Positions 16,087-24,292 of a stretch of DNA of 49,883 nt are shown here, in pieces; the first letter of the stretch is position 1, and each line of letters starts with the position of its first letter. Both the position numbers and the translations under genes were made by a program. The notes under the pieces were generated by a model that made no database searches, was not told the DNA's origin, and was given only the letters and a program-made list of their open reading frames with translations. This stretch comes from Elusimicrobiota bacterium (GTDB taxonomy: Bacteria; Elusimicrobiota; Endomicrobiia; Endomicrobiales; JAPLKN01). Location of the stretch: contig JAPLKN010000029.1 of NCBI GenBank assembly GCA_026388075.1, positions 1 to 49,883 on the forward strand, read 5' to 3'.

Positions 16087-16980
16087 ATGAAAATACTTAA
16101 TTTTCTTTTTCTAACCGTATTATTCGCCGGAGCCTGCTGGGGAAGCGAAATTGCTATGTATCCTGAAAAGCCCAAGGGCGGGGAGGGATATTTTATATTT
16201 GCTAAAGGGAGCCCGATGGAATATTCGGTAGTAAGAAACGAAAGACAGTTCTTTTTTTATGATATAGAAGATGGGATTTCAGGGACATTTTTGCCGGTTT
16301 GGATAGAAGAAAAAAATACCGAGAAAATATCTTTGTTTAAACGTGTGCCTGAAGGGATACAGGCAGAATCCGAAATTACAATTGAAATTGAAGAGCGCCC
16401 AATAGAAACGATCCGTTTGAGAGCCAGGGACGAAAAAATGAGAAGCGCTCAGCCGATGATAGATGCGCAAAACTGGCTCGTTTCCAGAAAACTTCATTAT
16501 GTAAGCCGCGAAAAATTATGGGTTGGGGAATTTATAGCTCCGCTTAAAAACCGCGTAAGTTCGCCGTTTGCATTGAAAAGAGAGGGAAAAAAGTTTAATT
16601 ATTTTCACCGCGGCATAGATTATTCCGCGCAAAAGGGAACGCCGGTAAAAGCCGTAAATCGAGGCAGGGTAATACTCAGCGCAAAGAATTTGAATGTGTA
16701 CGGCAATACTTTGATAATAGACCACGGGCAAGGAATTATAAGCTGTTATTTTCATATGAACAAACTTTATAAAAACGAAGGCGAAATTGTGCATAAAGGG
16801 GAATATATCGGGCAGGTAGGAGGCACGGGATGGGCTACGGGGCCGCATCTTCATTTCGGGATCTATCTGCAGGGGATACCAGTAGACCCATTATGGTGGA
16901 TAGCGTTTTCCGGAAATATAACCAAAAGGAATATTACTTCTAAGCTTTTTTCCGCAAAAGAAACTCTCGCCAAAAATTAA
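16087..16980 (+). CDS. M23-family (LytM/lysostaphin-type) peptidoglycan metallopeptidase
   Basis: The 297-residue exported protein has an N-terminal signal peptide (FLFLTVLFAGACWG), a beta-rich N-terminal domain and a C-terminal M23 domain (residues about 145-290). The zinc site is visible: HRGID (H174, D178), and HLHFG with catalytic H254 and ligand H256; the strand with YFHMNKL supplies the other conserved histidine. It should cut peptide cross-bridges in peptidoglycan from the periplasmic side, or act as an amidase regulator if degenerate; the motifs look intact. ATG 16087 is chosen over GTG 16078 because the signal peptide begins there; neither has a clear ribosome binding site. It stands alone, with the arsenic cluster beginning 50 bases later under a separate promoter. 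Confidence 0.88.
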   Translation: MKILNFLFLTVLFAGACWGSEIAMYPEKPKGGEGYFIFAKGSPMEYSVVRNERQFFFYDIEDGISGTFLPVWIEEKNTEKISLFKRVPEGIQAESEITIEIEERPIETIRLRARDEKMRSAQPMIDAQNWLVSRKLHYVSREKLWVGEFIAPLKNRVSSPFALKREGKKFNYFHRGIDYSAQKGTPVKAVNRGRVILSAKNLNVYGNTLIIDHGQGIISCYFHMNKLYKNEGEIVHKGEYIGQVGGTGWATGPHLHFGIYLQGIPVDPLWWIAFSGNITKRNITSKLFSAKETLAKN

Positions 16981-17032
16981 ATCCAATAATATCAGTATTG
17001 AAAAAAATTATCATGTTTTCTTAATGAACCTG

Positions 17033-17088
17033 TTGACAACATTGAGTGTTAATGGTATTATATGCACAAAAGCGCATATAAGCATATA
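17033..17088 (+). promoter_or_regulatory. arsR promoter with overlapping operator
   Basis: TTGACA (17033-17038) and TATTAT (17056-17061) with a 17-base spacer form a near-consensus sigma70 promoter. TATATGC (17059-17065) and GCATATA (17074-17080) form an inverted repeat over the start of transcription, and GCATATA recurs at 17082-17088. This is the layout of an autorepressing ArsR site. Confidence 0.8.
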
Positions 17089-17100
17089 AAGAGGTATCAC

Positions 17101-17451
17101 TTGGAATCTAATATTAAAATATTCAAGTCCTTAGCTGATAAAACCCGCCTTCGTATAGTAAAAATTCTTATGGAAACCGGTAAGCCGATATGTGTCTGCG
17201 ATCTGGTGGAAATCCTTAAGCTTGCCCAGTATAACTTATCACGCCATATGAAGGAACTCAAAAACGCCGGTCTTGTGAGTGAGAATAAGCAGGGGCGTTT
17301 TGTTTTTTATTCACTACGACCTGCTGTTGAGGAGTTTCAGCATTTCATTTACAAGGCCGTCAAAGGAATTTCTGAAAAATATTCTATAGCAGATATCAAA
17401 TGCCTGGAAAAATGCCGTATTCACCCAGCTCCAAAGGAGCCCCGTTCGTAA
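17101..17451 (+). CDS. arsR: ArsR-family metalloregulator
   Basis: A winged-helix repressor of 116 residues that releases DNA on binding As(III)/Sb(III). The core FKSLADKTRLRIVKILME and the recognition region YNLSRHMKELKNAGLV are typical. The ICVCDLVE motif in helix 3 gives the metalloid-binding cysteine pair, and a second pair (CLEKC) lies near the C-terminus. The start is taken as TTG 17101, five bases after GAGGT. The upstream in-frame ATG at 17062 lies inside the -10/operator palindrome and cannot be on the transcript in usable form. The gene heads the arsenic cluster and probably represses its own promoter and the genes behind it. Confidence 0.88.
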   Translation: MESNIKIFKSLADKTRLRIVKILMETGKPICVCDLVEILKLAQYNLSRHMKELKNAGLVSENKQGRFVFYSLRPAVEEFQHFIYKAVKGISEKYSIADIKCLEKCRIHPAPKEPRS

Positions 17452-17568
17452 AAACGGGGATGAATGCAAAATAATCCTGCAGGGCGGTAATCCTGATGCC
17501 ACGGGTGTGAGCCCGTGGAGCTGGGTTCATTGTATTCCCGGCAAAAATAAAACAAAAGAGGTAACAAT
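17423..17568 (+). other. Structured RNA candidate between arsR and the permease
   Basis: ACCCAGCTCC (17423-17432, inside the arsR 3' end) is fully complementary to GGAGCTGGGT (17517-17526). Between them are two perfect hairpins: CCCCGTT/AACGGGG (17440-17459, covering the arsR stop) and CCACGGG/CCCGTGG (17499-17518). AATCCTG occurs twice between these. No T-run follows. The gene behind has only a weak GAGGT at 17559-17563. I do not recognise a known riboswitch. Confidence 0.45.
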
Positions 17569-18421
17569 ATGATTCTAGAGTTAGTAATAGCGGGATTAAT
17601 AGCATTAAAAGAATATATTGCGCTGCATGTGTTAACCTGTCTTATACCGGCATTTTTACTGGCAGGAGCGATGGTAAGTTTCATTTCTAAGGAAGCAATT
17701 ATAAAGTATCTGGGTTCAAGAGTAAATAAAATAAAATCTTTCTCCATTGCATCGGCGACCAGTTTTTTTATTGCCGCATGTTCATGCACCGTGATACCAA
17801 TTGCAAGCGGAATATATTATCAGGGTTCGGGGATAGGAACCGCATTTATATTTTATTGGAAGGAAAGATTTAATTCTATTATTGCTAATTTTAGTTTCGC
17901 TTTTGAGCCCCAATTATATTATTCAAAAAGGGCCGTATTTATTTAAAGTCATAGTATGGGCGGTTGCGACTTTTATTATGTTTGTGTACGCGTTTAAAAC
18001 GAAAACAATTGAAGAAATTAAAAGCTGGCTCAATGAAACATTGTGGTTTGTAAAAATTATATTTCCTTTATTGCTTTTAGGTGTGTTTATCGTGGGGATT
18101 ATAGGGAAAATATTACCACAAACAATAATTCAGCAATGGTTAGGAGGTTCGGGTCTGCGAGCATCGTTTTTGGCGACAGTCTTGGGGCAAATAATGTATT
18201 TTGCTACTATGACCGAAGCGCCGTTTGTTGATACTATGATGAAGCTTGGCATGGGAAAAGGGCCTGCGCTTGCGCTTTTATTGACAGGACCTGGAATGAG
18301 CCTGCCAAATATGCTTGCGATTGCAAAGGTATTCGGGATAAAGAAAGCGCTCGTGTATATCTTTTTAATTATGATCCTTGGAACTCTGGTGGGATGGTTC
18401 TTCGGAAACTTTATTTTTTAA
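17569..18421 (+). pseudogene. UPF0718/ArsP-like permease, frameshifted
   Basis: The first frame (ATG 17569) encodes two membrane segments and the hallmark SFFIAACSCTVIPIASGIYY, ending in GSGIGTAFIF before it turns into non-family sequence and stops at 17946. The second frame, open from about 17836, carries the rest: further membrane helices, PLLLLGVFIVGIIGKILP, MTEAPFVDTMMKLGMGKGPA and LLTGPGMSLPNML. From family knowledge these belong to one permease with cysteine motif C-S-C, found with ArsR regulators and MTH895-type thioredoxins and linked to organoarsenical or metalloid export. Family members carry a conserved P-A-x-N-x-L-A-type helix after GIGTAFIF that is not found in any frame, so a short deletion plus frameshift is likely. 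Whether this is real or an assembly fault cannot be told. Confidence 0.75.
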
Positions 18422-18448
18422 AGACATCAGACAAAAGCATGATGTCTT
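18421..18448 (+). terminator. Hairpin after the permease
   Basis: AAGACATCA (18421-18429) and TGATGTCTT (18440-18448) form a perfect 9-bp stem with a 10-base loop. No T-run follows, so it may be a partial terminator or an mRNA-stabilising hairpin within the cluster. Confidence 0.4.
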
Positions 18449-18508
18449 GATTACACAGATTAAAATTTTGATTACAGTGATAATAAATATTTTCACAGGA
18501 GGAATGGA

Positions 18509-18748
18509 ATGAAAATTGAGATTGCAGGGCCGGGATGTATAAGATGCAAAACAACGGAAAAAAATGTTTTAGAAGCCATTAAGGAGCTTGGTATTGCTGC
18601 TGAGGTTACCAAAGTGAGTGATATACGGGAAATGGCCAAAAAAGGCGTTATGATGACGCCCGCGGTTATTATTGACGGTGTAGTAAAAGTATCAGGAAAG
18701 ATACCTTCAGTTGAAGAAATAAAAAATATTTTATCTCAAGGAAGATAA
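18509..18748 (+). CDS. Small thioredoxin-fold protein (MTH895 / redox-active disulfide type)
   Basis: A 79-residue thioredoxin fold with the active pair C10-I-R-C13 (GPGCIRC) and the conserved cis-proline region MMTPAVIIDGV. The short form, without signal peptide, matches the cytoplasmic MTH895-like group that is commonly encoded next to ArsR regulators and UPF0718 permeases. A role in reducing metalloid or the permease cysteines is inferred from this repeated association. ACAGGAGG before ATG 18509 fixes the start, and arsM follows after one base, so the two are surely cotranscribed. Confidence 0.85.
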   Translation: MKIEIAGPGCIRCKTTEKNVLEAIKELGIAAEVTKVSDIREMAKKGVMMTPAVIIDGVVKVSGKIPSVEEIKNILSQGR

Positions 18749-18749
18749 A

Positions 18750-19571
18750 ATGAAAAAAGAAAAAATAAAGGATGTTGTCCGTAAAGGCTACGGAAAAATC
18801 GCAAAGACAAACGGTTCATGCGGGTGCTCTCCCAGTAATTCGTGCTGCGGAGGAACTTCGAGCGATTTAAGCAAAAGAATCGGCTATAGCGATTCCGAAC
18901 TCTCCGGAATCCCACAAGGTTCTGATCTGGGGCTTGGATGCGGGAATCCGACAGTAGTTGCATCAATAAGAAAAGGGGATACGGTGCTTGATCTTGGTTC
19001 CGGCGCCGGAATAGACTGCTTTCTTGCGGCCCAAAAAGTCGGAAAGAAAGGGAAAGTTATCGGTATTGATATGACACCGGAGATGATAGCAAAAGCCAGA
19101 GAGAACGTCCTTAAAGGAAATTACACAAATGTGGAATTCCGTTTAGGCGAGATAGAGAACCTGCCGGTTGAAAATGATTCGGTTGATGTAATTATTTCAA
19201 ACTGCGTAATAAACCTTTCGCCGGATAAGAATAAAGCTTTCAAAGAAGCGTTCAGGGTATTGAAGCCGGGTGGCAAAATATTTATTTCGGATTTAGTAAC
19301 AATTAAAGAGCTTCCCAAAAAAATAAAGGATTCTGCTGAAGCTTATATCGGATGCCTTTCAGGCGCAATTTTGAAGGAACAATATATTAACGCAATAAGA
19401 TCCGCAGGGTTTAGAGAAGTTAAAATTATCAGCGAAACAAATTTTCCTATTGAGAACATGACAAATGACGCTACGGCCAATGCCACTGCAGAAAATGCAA
19501 ATATTACAATGAATGATTTTATTAAAATTGCTGATTCAATAGTAAACATAGAATTAACTGCGCATAAATAA
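18750..19571 (+). CDS. arsM: Arsenite S-adenosylmethionine methyltransferase
   Basis: A 273-residue class I methyltransferase that methylates As(III) to methylated, partly volatile species. The SAM site is VLDLGSGAGIDCFLA with the acidic strand GIDMTPEM. The three cysteines that bind As(III) in the family are at C64 (GLGCGNP), C152 (SNCVINLSPDK) and C202 (GCLSGA). An N-terminal cysteine-rich stretch (C24, C26, C32, C33) is an extra often seen in bacterial ArsM. It lies one base after the small thioredoxin; thiols from that protein or from the thioredoxin encoded next could supply reductant. Motifs are complete and the length is normal, so activity is expected. Confidence 0.93.
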   Translation: MKKEKIKDVVRKGYGKIAKTNGSCGCSPSNSCCGGTSSDLSKRIGYSDSELSGIPQGSDLGLGCGNPTVVASIRKGDTVLDLGSGAGIDCFLAAQKVGKKGKVIGIDMTPEMIAKARENVLKGNYTNVEFRLGEIENLPVENDSVDVIISNCVINLSPDKNKAFKEAFRVLKPGGKIFISDLVTIKELPKKIKDSAEAYIGCLSGAILKEQYINAIRSAGFREVKIISETNFPIENMTNDATANATAENANITMNDFIKIADSIVNIELTAHK

Positions 19572-19590
19572 CCAAATAAGGGCCGGAATT

Positions 19591-19965
19591 ATGAAAATGA
19601 GAATCTTATTCATCATACTGATATCTTTTGCAATCAGCAACAATTTGATAACCGCCGAACAGCTAAAAACTAAAACAAAAAATACAAAAGTTACTTTTAT
19701 TGAACTAGGTTCGGTTAATTGTATTCCTTGCAGAATGATGCAGCCGATAATGAAAGAAATAAAAGAAGAGTACGGCAGCCAAGTCAAAGTCGTTTTCCAT
19801 GATGTATGGACACAAGAAGGCCAGCCGTATGCAAAACAATACAAAATTATGGCAATACCTACGCAGGTATTTTTGGATAAAGACGGGAAAGAGTTTCATC
19901 GGCATATCGGTTTTTATCCCAAAAAAGAAATAATTAAAGTATTAAAAACGCAGGGAGTAAAATAA
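19591..19965 (+). CDS. Exported thioredoxin-family protein
   Basis: A 124-residue thioredoxin with an N-terminal signal or anchor (LFIILISFAISNNLITA) and the active site C44-I-P-C47 in a GSVNCIPCRMMQP context. The cis-proline segment MAIPTQVFLDKDGKE is present. This form, exported and followed at once by a CcdA/DsbD-like membrane protein (two bases downstream), is a periplasmic thiol-reducing pair: the membrane protein passes electrons from cytoplasmic thioredoxin and this protein reduces periplasmic targets. Its place inside the arsenic cluster suggests help with metalloid thiol chemistry, but that is inference. Confidence 0.87.
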   Translation: MKMRILFIILISFAISNNLITAEQLKTKTKNTKVTFIELGSVNCIPCRMMQPIMKEIKEEYGSQVKVVFHDVWTQEGQPYAKQYKIMAIPTQVFLDKDGKEFHRHIGFYPKKEIIKVLKTQGVK

Positions 19966-19967
19966 TC

Positions 19968-20669
19968 GTGGCTGAAAACATATTCACTTGGTTGTCGGGA
20001 ATGCTAAATGGAAATATTTTATTTGCATTAGCGGCAGCTTTTATATGGGGGATATTAAGTATTATTTTAAGCCCATGCCACCTTGCAAGTATTCCGCTTA
20101 TTGTCGGATTTATTGATGAGCAGGGAAGGATTTCAACAAAACGGGCATTCTATATTTCTTTCCTTTTCGGATTCGGCATTCTTTTGACTATAACAATTAT
20201 CGGAGTTATTACGGGTTTGCTCGGCAGGATACTCGGCGATATAGGACGGTGGGGCAACTATCTGGTTGGGATAATACTAATTCTTGTGGGCATACATCTT
20301 TTCGGCCTTCTGCCATTGCCGTTCAGCGGAAGCCAAGGGAAGCAATCACTAAAAAATAAAGGGCCTTTTGCCGCGTTTATGCTCGGTCTTATTTTTGGCA
20401 TAGCTTTAGGCCCTTGCGCATTTGCATACATGGCGCCAATGCTTGGTATTGCTTTCAGTGTTGCGGCAACAAACCTTTTGTATGCTATGGCACTAATCCT
20501 GGCGTATGCTGTGGGGCATGTATCAGTAATAATTTTCGCAGGCACTTTTACAGAAGTTATTCAGCACTATCTGAATTGGGATGAAAAATCAAAAGGAACT
20601 GAAATAATAAAAAAGATTTGCGGAGTTCTGGTGTTTTTGGGAGGAGTTTATATAATTTTTGCATTATAA
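19968..20669 (+). CDS. CcdA/DsbD-type transmembrane electron carrier
   Basis: A 233-residue membrane protein starting at GTG two bases after the thioredoxin stop. Six hydrophobic helices can be followed. The conserved proline-cysteine sites are SIILSPCHLASIP in the first helix and GIALGPCAFAYMAP in the fourth, the two redox cysteines of the CcdA family. It moves reducing equivalents from cytoplasmic thioredoxin to the periplasm. Given its partner directly upstream, the exported thioredoxin is the likely acceptor. CPHL-type first sites as here (SPCHLA) occur in the metal-resistance-linked branch. Confidence 0.88.
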   Translation: MAENIFTWLSGMLNGNILFALAAAFIWGILSIILSPCHLASIPLIVGFIDEQGRISTKRAFYISFLFGFGILLTITIIGVITGLLGRILGDIGRWGNYLVGIILILVGIHLFGLLPLPFSGSQGKQSLKNKGPFAAFMLGLIFGIALGPCAFAYMAPMLGIAFSVAATNLLYAMALILAYAVGHVSVIIFAGTFTEVIQHYLNWDEKSKGTEIIKKICGVLVFLGGVYIIFAL

Positions 20670-20678
20670 GGAGGATTT

Positions 20679-20981
20679 ATGCCTGAAAAGAAACCTTGGT
20701 ATTTAGGCCAGTCACCGCTTGGAGCGGCATATGCGCATTTTTCAAACGTTGCAGGGCAGAAAACTGTTTTGGACACTAAGACCAAAGAACTGATACGGTT
20801 GGCAGTAGCTTCAGCGTTTAGATGCCCTCATTGCACGGAACATCATATTAAAGACGCTCTTGCTGCCGGCGCTACTAAACAGGAAGTCTCTGAAGCTATT
20901 CTCTTATCATCATTACAGGCTGCCGGAACTCAGCTAAATTGGCACAAAGAGTTTTTTGAGGAAACTCTGACTGAGAAATAA
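20679..20981 (+). CDS. Carboxymuconolactone decarboxylase / AhpD-like protein
   Basis: A 100-residue all-helical protein with the AhpD-type site C49-P-H-C52-T-E-H-H in FRCPHCTEHHIKDALAAGAT. Members with this CxxC-histidine triad act as thiol-disulfide or peroxide-linked reductases rather than decarboxylases. AAGGAGG before ATG 20679 and a nine-base gap to the CcdA-like gene place it in the same transcript. A function in thiol redox balance under arsenic stress fits the context but is not shown by the sequence. Confidence 0.88.
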   Translation: MPEKKPWYLGQSPLGAAYAHFSNVAGQKTVLDTKTKELIRLAVASAFRCPHCTEHHIKDALAAGATKQEVSEAILLSSLQAAGTQLNWHKEFFEETLTEK

Positions 20982-21006
20982 ATTTAAGAAAATAGGAAAA
21001 TAAATT

Positions 21007-21597
21007 ATGAGCAAATATTCCTTTAATGAAGCACAATATGTTATGAGCGTTGATTCGCCGCAGAAGCTTGGCGCTTCACAGGCAGAGGTCGCGTTCGTCG
21101 GCCGGTCAAATGTGGGAAAGAGCTCTTTGCTGAATGCGTTGTGCGGCCAACGCAAGCTTGCCAAGGTTTCAAAGACACCCGGAAAAACACGCACTATCAA
21201 TATTTTTGCGGTGCGATACGGTAAATGGATCGTTGATCTTCCTGGGTATGGTTTCGCGGCGGTGGCGGTAAAAGAAAAGGAAGACTGGCAGCATATGATA
21301 GAATATTATCTTACCGGCCGGCCCACGCTGAAATGTGTTTTTGTTCTTGTGGACGCGTCAGTCGGCATTACTAAGCTTGACCGGGAAATGTTGCTGTGGT
21401 TACAGAGCAGTGGAATGCCCTATCGTGTGGTAGCAAATAAAATTGACCGTATTGCGCAGCCCAAACTTGTCGCGCAGCGCCAGGCACTGGCTCAGGACCT
21501 GGAGACCGTGACGGAGCATATTGTTTGGGCGAGCGCGAAAAAAAATACGGGTATTGCCGAACTGCACGCAATTGTGTCCGATCTGCTGGCATTATAA
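21007..21597 (+). CDS. engB: Ribosome-biogenesis GTPase EngB (YihA/YsxC)
   Basis: A 196-residue Era-like GTPase needed for late assembly of the large ribosomal subunit. Motifs in order: G1 GRSNVGKSSLLN, G2 region with KTPGKTRTINIF, G3 DLPGYG, G4 NKID, G5 SAKKNTG. Length and motifs are normal. The gene looks richer in GC than its neighbours, with a different codon flavour (GCGGTGGCGGTA, CTGGCTCAGGAC), so it may have arrived separately from the arsenic genes around it. ATG 21007 lacks a strong ribosome binding site (AAAATAGGAAAATAAATT). A hairpin directly follows the stop. Confidence 0.93.
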   Translation: MSKYSFNEAQYVMSVDSPQKLGASQAEVAFVGRSNVGKSSLLNALCGQRKLAKVSKTPGKTRTINIFAVRYGKWIVDLPGYGFAAVAVKEKEDWQHMIEYYLTGRPTLKCVFVLVDASVGITKLDREMLLWLQSSGMPYRVVANKIDRIAQPKLVAQRQALAQDLETVTEHIVWASAKKNTGIAELHAIVSDLLAL

Positions 21598-21623
21598 AAA
21601 CCGTACCGCCCCCTGTATGGTTT
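21598..21623 (+). terminator. Hairpin after engB
   Basis: AAACCGTAC (21598-21606) pairs with GTATGGTTT (21615-21623) with one G-U pair. The stem starts right at the stop codon, and only a weak T-rich stretch follows. Confidence 0.45.
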
Positions 21624-21696
21624 GTTCCCCAATGATTTCTTCCTTTGCAGTTTTTTTGAGGGGACTCTTAAAGGTAAATAATATAGATAAATAATT

Positions 21697-22896
21697 ATGG
21701 AAAAAAAGATTTTAGGTTTTTCAAAAAACATATTTTTCTTGAGCCTGGTTAGTTTGTTTACGGATATTTCAAGCGAGATGATTTATCCGCTCCTTCCCAT
21801 ATTTCTGACGGCGGTTCTAGGCGCTCCGGTCTCGTTTGTCGGCGTGGTTGAGGGTATTGCCGAAAGTACGGCCAGTCTTTTGAAACTTGTGTTTGGATGG
21901 CTTTCGGATAAAACCAACAAAAGAAAAATATTTGTTACATCGGGATACGCCCTTTCATCAATTATTCGGCCTATGGTTGCCTTTGCAATACAACCCTGGC
22001 ATGTTTTATTTGTAAGATTTGCCGACCGGTTTGGAAAAGGGGTAAGGACTTCTGCGCGAGATGCTTTGATAGCAGACACCTGCGAGCCGGCTGAAAAAGG
22101 CAAAGCGTTTGGTTTTAACCGTGCCATGGACCATGCAGGAGCGCTTATCGGCCCTTTGATCGCAACAGCGCTTTTGGCGTTCGTGGTAAAAGATATGCGG
22201 GTAGTTTTTGCGCTGGCATTTATCCCTGCCATATGCGCGTTAGCTATAGTTATTTTTTTGGTAAAAGAAAAAAAGCCGCAATTTGCCTGCCAAAACGAAC
22301 CGATAAAACTTAATTTCAATATCTTTGACTCTAACTTCAGGAAGTATATTCTTGTCGTATTTGTTTTTACTTTAGGCAATTCTTCGGACGCATTCCTTAT
22401 ACTGCGCGCTAAAGATGCCGGGGTTTCTATTGTTTTATTACCTGTATTATGGGCGGTACTTCACGCGGTTAAAATGTTTAGTTCAATACCCGGCGGGATC
22501 ATCTCGGATAAGATCGGCCGCAAAAAAGTTATAGTTTCGGGGTGGATAATATACGGTATTGTATATGCGGGGTTTGCACTGGCTAATAACCCAATTCAGA
22601 TTTGGATATTGTTCGCGGCATACGGATTTTTCTTTGGGCTTACCGAATCGTCAGAAAAGGCATTTGTTGCGGAACTTGTAAAACCTGAAATTCGGGGCAC
22701 AGGATACGGTATGTTCAATTTTGCTATCGGTATCGGAGCATTGCCGGCAAGCATTATAATGGGGTTTTTATGGTATAAACTCGGTGTTGTTCCCGCATTT
22801 CTTTTTGGAGCGGGCACAGCTCTTATTTCTGCCTTGCTTTTAACAGGGCTTGTAAGAGAAAATCCTAAACGCATGCATGAAGGTGCTATAACGTAA
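21697..22896 (+). CDS. Major facilitator superfamily transporter
   Basis: A 399-residue protein with about twelve hydrophobic helices. The MFS loop 2-3 motif appears as GWLSDKTNKRK, its second-half counterpart as GGIISDKIGRKK, and the helix 4 region as RFADRFGKGVRTSARDALIA. The latter phrase marks a subfamily of putative proton-driven exporters of unknown substrate. It sits between engB and acr3 in the arsenic cluster, so export of an arsenic compound is possible but unproven. No clear ribosome binding site precedes ATG 21697 (AATATAGATAAATAATT). Confidence 0.85.
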   Translation: MEKKILGFSKNIFFLSLVSLFTDISSEMIYPLLPIFLTAVLGAPVSFVGVVEGIAESTASLLKLVFGWLSDKTNKRKIFVTSGYALSSIIRPMVAFAIQPWHVLFVRFADRFGKGVRTSARDALIADTCEPAEKGKAFGFNRAMDHAGALIGPLIATALLAFVVKDMRVVFALAFIPAICALAIVIFLVKEKKPQFACQNEPIKLNFNIFDSNFRKYILVVFVFTLGNSSDAFLILRAKDAGVSIVLLPVLWAVLHAVKMFSSIPGGIISDKIGRKKVIVSGWIIYGIVYAGFALANNPIQIWILFAAYGFFFGLTESSEKAFVAELVKPEIRGTGYGMFNFAIGIGALPASIIMGFLWYKLGVVPAFLFGAGTALISALLLTGLVRENPKRMHEGAIT

Positions 22897-23000
22897 GCTA
22901 CCGGTAAAAGTGAAAATAATAGGACAGCACATATAAATTTTTTAGTATAAAGAGTTTTTGAAAAGACTCTCACAGACAAATAACATTAAGGAGTATAGAA

Positions 23001-24092
23001 ATGAAAAAACTTTCTTTTATTGACCGCTACCTTACCGTTTGGATTTTCGCGACGATGGCTATTGGCGTTGGGATAGGATATTTTTATCCGGGCATAGTTA
23101 ATTTTTGGAACAGTTTTCAGTCCGGAACCACTAACATACCGATCGCTATCGGGCTTATTCTTATGATGTATCCTCCTTTGGCGAAAGTCCGTTATGAAGA
23201 AATAGGAAAAATATTCCATAACAAAAAACTTCTGAGCTTATCGCTTATTATTAATTGGATAATCGGTCCCCTGGTGATGTTTATTCTTGCGGTTGTGTTA
23301 CTTCGCAATTATCCTGAATATATGGTTGGTGTAATTCTGGTCGGACTTGCGCGGTGTATCGCCATGGTAATTGTATGGAATGAGCTTTGCTGCGGCGACA
23401 GGGAACTTGCGGCCGGCCTTGTGGCTTTCAATGCGGTTTTTCAGGTTTTATTCTATGCGGTTTATATTTATCTTTTCATCACAATCGGGCTTAACTGGCT
23501 GGGTATAGCCAAAGGATTAAATGTAAGCATTTCAATGATGGATTCGGCAAAAACAGTTATGATTTACCTTGGCATACCTTTTATGGGCGGATTGCTGACG
23601 CGGCTTATCTTTTTGAAGCTTAAAGGCCGGGATTGGTACGAAAATAAATTCATTCCGAAAATCAGCCCTATAACGCTTGCTGCGCTATTATTTACGATAT
23701 TTGTAATGTTTTCAATGAAAGGCGAGTACATAATTAAACTACCATTGGATGTCCTTAGAATCGGACTGCCCCTGACAATTTATTTTGTCATTATGTGGTT
23801 TGGCACTTTTTTTATTGTGAAAAAACTTGGCGCAAGCTACGGGCAAACCGCAGCGGTATCTTTTACTGCGGCAAGCAACGATTTTGAGCTAGCAATTGCC
23901 GTTGCGGTCGCGATATTCGGTATCGGGTCCTCGCAGGCCTTTGCAACGGTGATAGGCCCTTTAATAGAAGTTCCTGTTTTGATATTGCTAGTTAATGTTT
24001 CGCTGGATTTTAAGAATAGATTCTTTGGCCGCCACGAAGAGGTTCCCGCGGTTATTACTGAAGAGCAATTAGTTCCGGAACCGGAAGCTTAA
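23001..24092 (+). CDS. acr3: Arsenite efflux pump Acr3
   Basis: A 363-residue bile/arsenite/riboflavin-superfamily transporter with ten membrane helices. [15 protein letters not shown] contains the essential cysteine (C119) that takes up arsenite; the second-half motif [18 protein letters not shown] is the broken-helix region of the family. It expels As(III) by proton antiport. AAGGAG with nine bases to ATG 23001 supports the start. It closes the cluster that begins with arsR; a 104-base gap after the MFS gene could hold a separate promoter, though none was obvious. Confidence 0.95.
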   Translation: MKKLSFIDRYLTVWIFATMAIGVGIGYFYPGIVNFWNSFQSGTTNIPIAIGLILMMYPPLAKVRYEEIGKIFHNKKLLSLSLIINWIIGPLVMFILAVVLLRNYPEYMVGVILVGLARCIAMVIVWNELCCGDRELAAGLVAFNAVFQVLFYAVYIYLFITIGLNWLGIAKGLNVSISMMDSAKTVMIYLGIPFMGGLLTRLIFLKLKGRDWYENKFIPKISPITLAALLFTIFVMFSMKGEYIIKLPLDVLRIGLPLTIYFVIMWFGTFFIVKKLGASYGQTAAVSFTAASNDFELAIAVAVAIFGIGSSQAFATVIGPLIEVPVLILLVNVSLDFKNRFFGRHEEVPAVITEEQLVPEPEA

Positions 24093-24292
24093 ACTTTAAG
24101 AAAAACAGGTTAAGACTAAGATTTAGATTAAGAAAAATAAAACGAAAATTAACCGTCCCGTCACTGTTTCAAGTAGCAAAAACCCGCCGAAAAAGATAAA
24201 ATAATCTAAATTCAGAAATTAGTAATTAGAAATCAATAATTAAAAAAGATTTTACTAATCACTCATAACTAATCACTAATAACTTATAACTT

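Noticed and set aside
17517-17545. tRNA-like T-arm (GGGTTC...TTCCC) downstream of arsR
   Set aside because: No acceptor, D or anticodon arms of proper spacing could be found, and the stem is better explained by pairing with the arsR 3' end.
24093-24292. Possible regulatory repeats (AATCACTAATAACTTATAACTT words) before ygiQ
   Set aside because: The words are imperfect, AT-only and typical of low-complexity intergenic DNA. No promoter or operator could be supported.
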